The position numbers and the translations under genes were made by a program. Below the pieces are notes generated by a model. It searched no databases. It had not been told where the DNA came from and saw only the letters and a program-made list of their open reading frames with translations. 64,000 bases of DNA from Flavobacterium sp. (GTDB lineage Bacteria; Bacteroidota; Bacteroidia; Flavobacteriales; Flavobacteriaceae), in assembly GCA_016718345.1 (NCBI GenBank), contig JADKDN010000004.1, forward strand, positions 197,066-261,065, read 5' to 3'. Below are positions 56,345 to 64,000 of the stretch, piece after piece. Position 1 is the first letter of the stretch; every line of letters begins with the position of its first letter.

Positions 56345-57745
56345 CTATTTTTTATTGTAACCTAAAATGCTCATCACCTCTTCTGAGGTTTGTTGCTCAG
56401 AAAAAACTTCAGTGGCCAGAATTCCGTTTTTATCTCTATCTATAAGAATATGTTTGGGTTGCGGAATTAAACAGTGGTGCAATCCTCCATAACCACCAAT
56501 AGTTTCCTGATAGGCTCCAGTATTAAAAAAACCGATGTATAATGGTTTTTCTTTATTGTATTTAGGCAAATAAATAGCATTCATGTTTTGTTCGGAGTTG
56601 TAATAATCGTCACTATCGCAGGTCATTCCGCCAAGAAGGACACGTTCGTACGTATCATTCCAACGGTTTACGGCTAGCATAATAAAACGTTTATTGATAG
56701 CCCAAGTATCAGGAAGTGTGGTGATGAAAGAGGAATCAATCATATTCCATTTTTCTCTATCATTTTGTTGTTTTTGATATAAAACTTGATAGATAGCACC
56801 ACCACTTTCTCCAACAGTAAAAGAACCGAATTCAGTAAAAATATTTGGAACTTCTACTTCAGCTTCATCACAAGCAATTTTGATTTGATTGATAATTTCA
56901 TCAATCATGTACTGATAATCGTATTCAAAAGCTAAGGAGTTCTTGATAGGGAATCCTCCGCCAATATTTAATCCGTCAAGGCTAGGACATTCCTTCTTTA
57001 AGGCAACATATACTTTGATACATTTTACCAATTCGTTCCAATAATAAGCATTATCGTTGATTCCAGTATTAATGAAAAAGTGCAACATTTTCAGTTCCAA
57101 TTTCTTATTTTCCTGAATCTGTTTTTTATAAAACTGAACAATATTTTTATATCCAATTCCCAAACGTGAAGTATAAAACTCAAATTTTGGTTCCTCCTCA
57201 GCGGCAATTCTAATTCCAATTTTGAATTTTCCTTTAATACTCGCTTGAAGCAAATCCAATTCTTCGTAGTTATCAATAATTGGGATAGCATTCTTGTGCC
57301 CATTATTAATTAAGCGAGCAATATTTTCAATATATTGATCTCTTTTAAATCCATTACAAATGACATAGGTGCTTTTGTTGATTTTCCCATTTGCCAATAG
57401 GTTTTCCACGATATTAATATCAAATGCGGAAGAAGTTTCAATATGAATATTGTTCTTGAAAGCTTCATTCATTACATATTCAAAATGAGAACTTTTGGTA
57501 CAATAACAGTAGTAATATTTTCCATCATATTTGTTGCTTTCCATGGCTTTTCGAAACCAGTTTTTTGCCCTATTAATATTGTTGGATATTTGAGGTAAAT
57601 AGGTAAATTTCAAAGGTGTTCCGTATTGTTCCACCAACTTCATTAAATCAATGTTGTGAAATTGAAGCGTATCTTTGTTTAAAGTAAATTCGTCTTGAGG
57701 GAAGTAGTACGTTTGATTTATGAGGTCGAAATATCTTGTATTCAT
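56345..57745 (-). CDS. speA: Arginine decarboxylase
   Basis: This fold III PLP-dependent enzyme of 466 residues converts arginine to agmatine, the first step of the alternative polyamine route. It is the short Bacteroidetes form. Features are the PLP lysine region GKYYYCYCTKSSHFEYVMNEA near residue 80, the barrel strands LLQASIKGKFKIGIRIAAEEEPKFEF, the DGLNIGGGFPIKNSL PLP-phosphate loop, and the C-terminal MTCDSDDYYNSE cluster with the conserved CDS-D. NTGAYQETIGGYGGLHHCL follows. The gene leads the operon with the DHS-like protein; no agmatinase gene lies between them, as it often does elsewhere. Confidence 0.9.
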   Translation of the reverse strand: MNTRYFDLINQTYYFPQDEFTLNKDTLQFHNIDLMKLVEQYGTPLKFTYLPQISNNINRAKNWFRKAMESNKYDGKYYYCYCTKSSHFEYVMNEAFKNNIHIETSSAFDINIVENLLANGKINKSTYVICNGFKRDQYIENIARLINNGHKNAIPIIDNYEELDLLQASIKGKFKIGIRIAAEEEPKFEFYTSRLGIGYKNIVQFYKKQIQENKKLELKMLHFFINTGINDNAYYWNELVKCIKVYVALKKECPSLDGLNIGGGFPIKNSLAFEYDYQYMIDEIINQIKIACDEAEVEVPNIFTEFGSFTVGESGGAIYQVLYQKQQNDREKWNMIDSSFITTLPDTWAINKRFIMLAVNRWNDTYERVLLGGMTCDSDDYYNSEQNMNAIYLPKYNKEKPLYIGFFNTGAYQETIGGYGGLHHCLIPQPKHILIDRDKNGILATEVFSEQQTSEEVMSILGYNKK

Positions 57746-57799
57746 TTATGCGCTGTATTTTAGATTAAAAATAATAGAAAAATTAAGTTAATCTATATT

Positions 57800-57979
57800 T
57801 CAAACTCGAATATTAGCATAAATAATTTGAAGTTTGTCACGAGTGGAGGATGCTTGGTGAAAAAAATCAAAAATCGAAACTCTTTTTACAGCAACGATTG
57901 CCTTCCATAGTGCTATGTAAGAATTCGTATTGAAGTCCACAAACGAGGGACGATTTCTGTTGTTTTGATTTTTATTCAT
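57800..57979 (-). CDS. Possible small protein of 59 residues
   Basis: A short frame in the gap between speA and aroB starts MNKNQNNRNRPSFVDFNTNS and ends QIIYANIRV. It has a plausible mixed composition (aromatic and charged residues), but no recognised domain and no clear ribosome-binding site. It could be a real small gene, a decayed remnant, or chance. The rest of the 57746-58035 gap holds nothing I can identify. Confidence 0.25.
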   Translation of the reverse strand: MNKNQNNRNRPSFVDFNTNSYIALWKAIVAVKRVSIFDFFHQASSTRDKLQIIYANIRV

Positions 57980-58035
57980 TACGGCAAATGTAAAAAATAA
58001 TATATTCGAATTGTATCCTTTTTGTTAAAAAAAAG

Positions 58036-59103
58036 TTACATTTTGTAATCGTCAAAAGCCCTGCTAATTAATTCATTTTCAACTTCTTGATTGATTTTTA
58101 TTTTACCTATAGAATCAAGTAATGCAAATTGGATGTTTCCATATTCATTTTTCTTATCATGAATTAGTAATTCTTGTATAGGAAACAAGTCATTTTCTTC
58201 AAAAACAATGTCTTCAAAAATTGATTTTATCGTATTCTTAATTTGGTTGTACTCGTCTTTTGAAATTAAGTTTTTTTGCCATGAAATGTAACTTTCAAGA
58301 ATCATTCCTGCGGCAATAGCCTCGCCATGAAGTAAGGTGGTTTTGTTTTCGTTTTCTAGAAAATAACTTTCAATGGCATGACCTAAAGTATGTCCAAAAT
58401 TCAATGCTTTACGGATATTTTTTTCTGTTGGATCTTGCATGACAATAGCATTTTTAATAGCAACAGAACGATGGATGAATGCATCAAAATCTGCAAAATC
58501 AATGTCTTTCAGATTGAGGAATTTTTCCCATTCCATTTTGTCAAAAATCAAACCATGTTTAAGCATTTCAGCTAATCCAGACCGCATTTCATTTTTAGGT
58601 AAGGTTACTAAATAACTAGAATCTACTAATACCATCAAAGGGACATTTATAACTCCGATTTGGTTTTTTAGATTCCCCAAGTCTACACCATTTTTTCCAC
58701 CTACCGAGGCATCTACCATGGCAAGAAGAGTTGTAGGTATGTTTACAAAATCGACACCTCTTTTAAAAGTAGAAGCTACAAAACCGCCTAAATCGGTTAC
58801 CACTCCACCACCTAAATTAACAATCAAGCTTTTTCTATCAGCACCAAGTTCAGTTAAAACTTTCCAAACTTCAACACAAGTATCTATATTTTTATTGGCT
58901 TCACCCGCCTCGAATTCTATGATTTCTATAGTGAGATTGGTTTCCAAATAAGGTAGAAATTTTGACAAACAATGCTCATTGGTCTTGGTGTCAACCAGTA
59001 CAAAAAGATTTGAATATTTAGTTTCTTTCAAGTGAAGATTTAAGGCTTCGTAGCCTTTTTTATTGAAATGGATAGGATAACCGTTGGCTTGAATGGATTG
59101 CAT
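58036..59103 (-). CDS. aroB: 3-dehydroquinate synthase
   Basis: AroB is the second enzyme of the shikimate pathway and makes 3-dehydroquinate from DAHP using NAD and a metal. The protein of 355 residues is counted from the ATG at 59103 (MQSIQANGYPIHFNKKGYEAL); the upstream start at 59193 would add a hydrophobic run foreign to the family. Motifs are NLGGGVVTDLGGFVASTFKRGVDFVNIPTTLLAMVDASVGGKNGVDL, the metal ligands in RSGLAEMLKHGLI and LNFGHTLGHAIES, and LLHGEAIAAGM. The frame is intact. Confidence 0.96.
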   Translation of the reverse strand: MQSIQANGYPIHFNKKGYEALNLHLKETKYSNLFVLVDTKTNEHCLSKFLPYLETNLTIEIIEFEAGEANKNIDTCVEVWKVLTELGADRKSLIVNLGGGVVTDLGGFVASTFKRGVDFVNIPTTLLAMVDASVGGKNGVDLGNLKNQIGVINVPLMVLVDSSYLVTLPKNEMRSGLAEMLKHGLIFDKMEWEKFLNLKDIDFADFDAFIHRSVAIKNAIVMQDPTEKNIRKALNFGHTLGHAIESYFLENENKTTLLHGEAIAAGMILESYISWQKNLISKDEYNQIKNTIKSIFEDIVFEENDLFPIQELLIHDKKNEYGNIQFALLDSIGKIKINQEVENELISRAFDDYKM

Positions 59104-59208
59104 AATTACTTTTATAATGAAAATGCAAAATAAGGTATTTTTAAAATAAAATAGAGTCAATATGAAATGTATTTTAATGGAAATATAGTTCACTTCATAT
59201 AAATTTTA

Positions 59209-59247
59209 TATATTTGTTTAACTTTTATTCAAAAACAATAAACAAAA
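59209..59247 (+). promoter_or_regulatory. Promoter and probable CarH-type operator of the photolyase operon
   Basis: The -7 box TATATTTG (59209-59216, consensus TAnnTTTG) is overlapped by TTTGTTTAAC (59213-59222), the same ten bases found at the carH promoter. A downstream inverted partner, TAAACAAAA at 59239-59247, leaves an 18-base gap between arms. No TTG -33 is evident. Binding by CarH is inferred from the shared word. Confidence 0.55.
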
Positions 59248-59251
59248 TAAA

Positions 59252-59539
59252 ATGATTCAAGAAAATAAAGAGCTTAATGAAGTTGAAATCGATAGGATTA
59301 TTGAGATGGCTTGGGAAGACAGAACGCCATTTGATGCTATTAAATTTCAGTTTGGCTTATCGGAAGCTGATGTTAAAGCACTAATGAAAAAGGAATTAAA
59401 GTTTAGTAGTTACAAACTTTGGCGTGAAAGGGTTGAAAATTGCAAAACAAAGCATGTTGCCAAGCGAATAGACGAAATTGATAGATTCAAATGCAGCAGA
59501 CAGCGTTCGATATCCAATAATAAAATATCCAAACGATAA
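59252..59539 (+). CDS. DUF2805 protein (TIGR03643 family)
   Basis: This 95-residue protein has NEVEIDRIIEMAWEDRTPFDAIKFQFGLSEADVKALMKKELKFSSYKLWRERV, the conserved family core. It looks like a helix-turn-helix that could bind DNA, ending in a basic tail KRIDEIDRFKCSRQRS. The family occurs almost only beside photolyase and cryptochrome genes in Bacteroidetes and proteobacteria. It is the first gene of the operon; the function is unknown. The frame is intact. Confidence 0.88.
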   Translation: MIQENKELNEVEIDRIIEMAWEDRTPFDAIKFQFGLSEADVKALMKKELKFSSYKLWRERVENCKTKHVAKRIDEIDRFKCSRQRSISNNKISKR

Positions 59540-59551
59540 TCATAATTCACA

Positions 59552-59950
59552 ATGGGAAAAGAGAGACCAGATAACGTAGTATATTCAGATGAAAACGGTT
59601 ACAATGCAAGAGCGCTGAGTTTTCCAACTAGTGTTGGAGCACCAGTAATACGATTGGACGATGTGGCGGCTTGGAAAAGCAGAGGAATTGCTACTCTAAA
59701 TAAAGAGTTTGAAAATAAGTTTAATGAACTCAAAATTCAATTTGAAAAACTAATGGATGAATACCAATGGAACGAATTGGTTTACAGTGCAAAATTTTCT
59801 TTTGAACCTGTTGTTGGCGAAATATATCACTTGTATAGTGGTGATGACGGAGTTAATTTCTTGTCTTTGATTGGCCCAACAGAATGGAACAAAGAACATC
59901 TAGGAACTTTTAAATTGAACAGTGATAAAAAGTGGATACTAATTGACTAA
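59552..59950 (+). CDS. DUF2452 protein
   Basis: This 132-residue protein of unknown function begins GKERPDNVVYSDENGYNARALSFPTSVGAPVIRLDDVAAWK. It contains FEPVVGEIYHLYSGDDGVNFLSLIGPTEWNKEHLGTFKL. The family clusters with photolyase-type genes. It starts 12 bases after the DUF2805 gene and overlaps the next photolyase gene by 8 nt, so it is clearly part of the operon. No catalytic motif is seen; a role with light-dependent repair or signalling is inference from context. Confidence 0.88.
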   Translation: MGKERPDNVVYSDENGYNARALSFPTSVGAPVIRLDDVAAWKSRGIATLNKEFENKFNELKIQFEKLMDEYQWNELVYSAKFSFEPVVGEIYHLYSGDDGVNFLSLIGPTEWNKEHLGTFKLNSDKKWILID

Positions 59951-61449
59951 AAAAGACATTAATATTGTTTGGTTTAAGCGTGATTTGCGTTTTGTAGATC
60001 ATGAACCTCTTTTTATGGCTCATCAGGAAGAGATTCCTATTTTATTAGTTTATTTTTTTGAACCATCTGTGATGAATTATGATGATTCGGACGTTCGCCA
60101 TTGGCGCTTTATTTATGAATCAATTCAGGAGATGCAACAAAAACTGAATTCTATCTCAGCTAAAATTTACTTTTTTCACAACGAAGTACAAACTGTTTTT
60201 GAAGAGTTGCTCAAAGTTTACAATATCAAAACTGTTTTTTCGCATCAAGAAATTGGGAATAAAATCACATTTGATAGGGATTGTGCCATGAAATCTTTCT
60301 TTGATGCAAATAAAATTGAATGGAAAGAATCTCAAATGCACGGTGTAATACGAGGATTAAAATCCAGAAAAGATTGGGACAAGCGTTGGGAAAATGTAAT
60401 GCGTGACTTTCCTAAAATGATTGAAATCAAAGATTTAAATATTGAAAGTCTAGACATTCATTTTTACAATCAACTAAAAGAAGAGAACCTTTCTAAAGAA
60501 ATTACAACTAGAAATGAAAACTTTCAACAAGGCGGTGAATATTGGGCTTGGCGATACTTGGACAGCTTTGCTAAAGAACGTCATGTCAATTACAGCAAAC
60601 ACATTTCAAAACCCGAACTAAGCAGAAAAGGATGCAGCCGATTGTCGCCATATTTAGCTTACGGAAACATCAGTATGCGAATGGTGTATCAGTATACTAA
60701 TCAGCATTATGAAACGTCTAAAAATAAAAGAGCAATGCTCAATTTTGTTTCTCGATTGCATTGGCACTGTCATTTTATGCAAAAATTTGAAGACGAATGC
60801 CGAATGGAATTTGAAAATGTGAATCGTGCTTACGATAGTTTGGTTAAACCCAAAAATGAAGTCTATATCAAAGCGTGGCAAGAAGGAAAAACTGGAGTCC
60901 GAATAGTTGATGCCTGCATGAGATGTGTTGTTGCTACAGGCTATCTAAATTTCAGAATGCGAGCAATGGTAGTCTCGTTTTTCACCTTCAATTTGTGGCA
61001 AGATTGGCGCGAATTGCACTTTTGCAGCGCAATTTTTAGACTATGAGCCAGGAATTCATTATCCGCAATTACAAATGCAATCGGGTACAACAGGAATAAA
61101 TACCATTCGAATTTATAATCCCATAAAAAATTCTGAAGAACATGATTCTGAAGGAATTTTTATTAAAAAATGGATTCCAGAATTAGCAGAAGTTCCAGTT
61201 GAGCTCATTCACGAACCATGGAAAATGAATGCTATAGAACAGCAATTTTACAACTGTGAAATAGGAAAAGACTATCCGTTTCCTATTGTCGATATTGAAG
61301 AAACGCGGAAATACGCTAGCGATATCGTGTGGAGTTTCAGAAAAAAAGAGGATGTAAAAGTAGAAGGCAAACGAATTTTGAATAAACACGTAAGTAATCC
61401 AAATAAGCCAAAAAATGCGAGGAATAAAAAAGCAAAACCTTCCCAGTAA
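59943..61449 (+). CDS. Cryptochrome/photolyase-family flavoprotein (one frameshift)
   Basis: This photolyase-superfamily protein of about 502 residues has an N-terminal antenna-binding Rossmann domain (INIVWFKRDLRFVDHEPLFMAH, RLRFxDxE-type motif) and the C-terminal FAD domain: GEYWAWRYLDSFAKER, SRLSPYLAYGNISMRM, NFVSRLHWHCHFMQKFEDE and GVRIVDACMRCVVATGYLNFRMRAM. A one-base frameshift near 61022 breaks it; the other frame continues AAQFLDYEPGIHYPQLQMQSGTTGINTIRIYNP. The branch is flavobacterial and its chemistry (DNA repair or light signalling) is unproven. It is the third gene of the operon. Confidence 0.88.
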
Positions 61450-61549
61450 AATATGTGTCACTTGCAACAGACCTTTTTCATGGCGTAAGAAATGGGAAAA
61501 GGTTTGGGATGAAGTAAAGTACTGTAGTGATAAATGCAGAGGGAAATAA
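61415..61549 (+). CDS. DUF2256 zinc-ribbon microprotein
   Basis: This 44-residue protein starts MRGIKKQNLPSKICVTCNRPF and contains C-V-T-C and C-S-D-K-C cysteine pairs around W-R-K-K-W-E-K-V-W-D-E-V-K-Y, the complete DUF2256 domain. Two CxxC-type knuckles imply zinc binding. The start overlaps the end of the preceding photolyase gene by about 35 bases. DUF2256 proteins are found beside photolyase genes in bacteria, and the function is unknown. Confidence 0.85.
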   Translation: MRGIKKQNLPSKICVTCNRPFSWRKKWEKVWDEVKYCSDKCRGK

Positions 61550-61619
61550 TTAAAAGATTTAATAGAACCAATAATTTTATTCGATCTTTCAATTTTTTAA
61601 TGTTTAAATCTTTAATTAA

Positions 61620-63147
61620 ATGTCAAAAACGTTACGATTAATTCTCGGGGATCAATTAAATAGCAAACATTCATGGTTTATAACGGTTGATGAATCGGTT
61701 ACTTATGTTATGATGGAAATCCGTTCGGAAACAGATTATGCTGCACATCATATTCAAAAAATAGTTGGAATATTTTCTGCAATGCAAGAATTTTCAAATT
61801 ATTTACGTTGTGAAAAACATCAAGTTATCTATATTCATTTGAATGATAAGAACAATTGTCAATCATTTCAAAAAAACATTCAAAATTTAATTTTAGAACA
61901 CAATTTTACTCATTTTGAATACCAACTTCCCGATGAATATCGAGTAGATTTAGATTTGAAAAACCTATGCAAATCCATTTTCGATTACAAGTTCAGTTGT
62001 TGATAGCGAACATTTTTTACGACCAGAAACGAACTTGGAGATTTTTTGAAGGGAAGAAAATCTATTTGATGGAGAGTTTTTATCGTGCCATGCGAAAAAA
62101 ACACAATGTATTAATGGAAGGCGATAAACCGCTTACAGGGCAATGGAATTATGATGGTGACAATCGGATGAAATTACCCAAAAGTCACAAACCAATTTCA
62201 CCTTTAGTGTTCAATAATGATGTTTCAAAAACTCTCGAAGAAATAAAAAAGACTGATATAAAGACCATTGGAACTATTGATGCTCAAAACTTTGTTTGGT
62301 CCATTAATCGAGAACAATCGCTTCAATTGTTAGTTTTTTGCTACTGAATGTTTGCAATTATTCGGAAGTTATCAAGATGCGATGATGCCAAACGAATGGT
62401 CTTTGTATCACTCAAGACTTTCATTTTCAATGAATGTAAAATTGATTTCTCCACAAGAAGTTATAGATAGATGTATCGAAGAATGGCAAAAACGTCCACG
62501 ATATTGAATACAATCAATTGGAAGGTTTTGTGCGACAAATCATTGGTTGGCGAGAGTATATGCGAGGCATTTATTGGAACAAAATGCCTGAATTTGCCAC
62601 TCTCAATTTTTTCAATAATCAAGAAAAATTACCCGATTGGTTTTGGACGGGAAACACAAAGATGAATTGCTTGAAAGATGCCATAAATCAATCGTTGAAT
62701 TATGCATACGCCCATCATATTCAACGCCTAATGATTACAGGAAATTTTGCGCTTTTAGCAGGAATTCATCCTGATGAGGTGGATGCTTGGTATCTCGGTA
62801 TTTATATTGATGCCTTCGAATGGGTAGAAATTACAAATACTCGTGGCATGAGCCAGTTTGCCGATGGCGGCATTGTAGGCACAAAACCCTATGTGAGTTC
62901 ATCTTATATTGATAAAATGAGCCATTATTGTGGCAGTTGTTTTTATAAAAAAGCAATTAAAACTGGAGATAAAGCCTGTCCATTTAATAGTTTGTATTGG
63001 AATTTTTACGACAGAAATGAGGATAAATTAGTTAAAAATCCTCGCATTGGAATGATGTATAACGTCTGGCGAAAAATGAAACCCGAAGACAAAACGGCAA
63101 TACTACAACAAGCTGATTATTATTTGAAAAATATCAATGAATTATGA
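61620..63147 (+). CDS. Iron-sulfur photolyase/cryptochrome, FeS-BCP (PhrB-like) type (four frameshifts)
   Basis: This FeS-BCP-family flavoprotein of about 505 residues is read in several frames, with breaks near 61975, 62045, 62337 and 62500. The start is MSKTLRLILGDQLNSKHSWF, the family N-terminus. All four cluster cysteines survive in the last segment: C in MNC (62668), C-G-S-C (62929 and 62938) and C in KACPF (62977), spaced 87, 3 and 13 residues apart as in PhrB (6-4) photolyase. Other marks are GFVRQIIGWREYMRG and RMSQF-like GMSQFADGGIVG. PhrB relatives repair (6-4) photoproducts; some sense light. Confidence 0.88.
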
Positions 63148-64000
63148 AAACCTCAATAGTTTGGTTTAAAACCGATTTACGATTGCATGATAATGAAACC
63201 TTGATAAAAGCTATTGCACAGAGCGACCAAATTATCCCTGTGTATTGTTTTGACGACTCCCATTTTGAGGAAACAAGTTTTGGTTTTAAGAAAACAGGAA
63301 ATTTTAGAGCCCAATTTTTATTGGAATCCTTAGCTGATTTAGATAAGAATTTGCGAGAATTAGGTTCTGAATTGTTAGTCCTTAAAGGGAAACCCGAGTT
63401 GGAGATTCCTAAAATTGTTCAGCAATTTAAGTCCACTAAAGTGTTTGCAAAACGTGAAGTTTCCTATGAAGAGAAACAAACCAAAGCTCTAGTTCAAAAG
63501 GCATTATTTAAATTGAAATGTGAATTATTGACTTTCAGCACCAGTACTTTGTATCATGCCGAGGATTTGCCATTTTCCATCAAAGATATTCCTGATGTGT
63601 TTACCAATTTTAGAAAGAAAACAGAAAAAGACGCCATAATCAGAGAGGCATTTGATGCACCAACAGAAATTAGATCACCAGAAATACCACTATTATTTTT
63701 ACCTTCTCTAGAGGAATTAAATCTAACATTTACTCCAATAGATTCTAGAGCAGTTCTACCATTTAAAGGTGGAGAAACCGAAGCAATTGCCAGACTAAAC
63801 CACTATTTTTTTGAAACCAATTGCATTTCTGAATACAAAGAAACCAGAAACGGATTGATAGGAGCAGACTATTCATCAAAGTTTTCTCCTTGGTTGGCTA
63901 TGGGCTGCATTTCTCCTAGATTTATAAATTATGAACTTAAAAAATACGAATCCCAATTTGGAGCAAATGAATCGACCTATTGGTTAATTTTTGAGTTGTT
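63144..64000 (+). CDS. Cryptochrome DASH/photolyase, N-terminal 285 residues (truncated by window end)
   Basis: The gene starts with an ATGA overlap on the stop of the FeS-photolyase gene. The antenna-binding domain begins MKTSIVWFKTDLRLHDNETL and runs through FDDSHFEETSFGFKKTGNFRAQFLLESLADL. LFLPSLEELNLTF bridges to the FAD domain, of which AIARLNHYF, YKETRNGLIGADYSSKFSPWLAMGCISPRFI are visible. This pattern (GADYSSKFSPWLAxGCISPR) is that of CRY-DASH, which repairs cyclobutane dimers in single-stranded DNA or acts as a photoreceptor. The frame is open at the right edge, so the remaining ~150 residues are not seen. Confidence 0.9.
   Translation, partial: MKTSIVWFKTDLRLHDNETLIKAIAQSDQIIPVYCFDDSHFEETSFGFKKTGNFRAQFLLESLADLDKNLRELGSELLVLKGKPELEIPKIVQQFKSTKVFAKREVSYEEKQTKALVQKALFKLKCELLTFSTSTLYHAEDLPFSIKDIPDVFTNFRKKTEKDAIIREAFDAPTEIRSPEIPLLFLPSLEELNLTFTPIDSRAVLPFKGGETEAIARLNHYFFETNCISEYKETRNGLIGADYSSKFSPWLAMGCISPRFINYELKKYESQFGANESTYWLIFEL

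Noticed and set aside
59221..59250. A TTG -33 element upstream of the photolyase operon -7 box
   Set aside because: No TTG lies 17-23 bases before TATATTTG; only the -7 box is claimed.
1..64000. Mobile elements, CRISPR arrays, rRNA or tRNA genes
   Set aside because: I found no transposase, regular repeat array or tRNA-like cloverleaf that I could support; the gene content is chromosomal throughout.

Overview
The window looks like chromosomal DNA of a Flavobacterium-type member of the Bacteroidetes. The DNA is AT-rich. Several genes are preceded by the Bacteroidetes -7 box TAnnTTTG. Secreted proteins carry type IX secretion (T9SS) tails, and the gene families (DUF4252 pairs behind an ECF sigma factor, DUF3822, PUR/DUF3276, long NusB, CrtI/CrtB/CrtZ, SpeA with a deoxyhypusine-synthase-like protein) are flavobacterial. 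I see no rRNA, tRNA, CRISPR array, insertion sequence or prophage.

Layout. 1-912: the edge of a secreted nuclease and a ParE/antitoxin pair. 1010-8101: YeiH transporter, secreted CotH-family protein, KirBac potassium channel, YceI protein, thioesterase, RmuC. 8208-14561: two RNA-modification genes, then a vitamin B12 uptake locus (ABC importer btuF-btuC-btuD on the minus strand; cobalamin riboswitch plus TonB receptor btuB on the plus strand). 14629-18268: S41 protease and a sigma/anti-sigma/DUF4252/DUF4252 operon. 18403-22098: a carotenoid operon, carH-crtI-crtB-crtZ, headed by a MerR regulator with a B12-binding domain. 22469-43832: housekeeping genes (PUR protein, ABC exporter, nusB, yajC, pepT, MBOAT/SGNH acetylation pair, pyrD, HMG-CoA lyase, Ca-type P-ATPase, guaB, Kef antiporter, purB, sirtuin, trmH, rsmD). 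43914-44840: a homopolymer-rich tract that does not look like normal genomic sequence. 44936-59103: helicase, kdsB, a chimeric methyltransferase/glycosidase ORF, acyltransferase, M14 peptidase, Lrp regulator, ppc, DinB protein, a speA/DHS-like operon and aroB. 59252-64000: a tightly packed operon of three different photolyase/cryptochrome genes with three small DUF genes (DUF2805, DUF2452, DUF2256), running off the end.

The most interesting reading is a light-response system in two parts. The MerR protein at 21202-22098 has both signatures of the B12-dependent photoreceptor CarH (W-x9-EH and ExHxxG). Its own promoter is spanned by a perfect 10-bp inverted repeat (TTAAACAAAA-N12-TTTTGTTTAA). 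The same TTTGTTTAAC word directly overlaps the -7 box of the photolyase operon 37 kb away. The inferred model is one B12-based light switch that controls carotenoid synthesis and DNA photorepair together, with the B12 importer in the same window supplying the chromophore.

Quality caveat: more than 20 single-base frameshifts interrupt otherwise well-conserved genes, several in homopolymer runs, and there is the junk-like tract at 44 kb. The sequence therefore probably carries uncorrected indel errors. I annotate these genes as single CDSs with the shifts noted rather than as pseudogenes.
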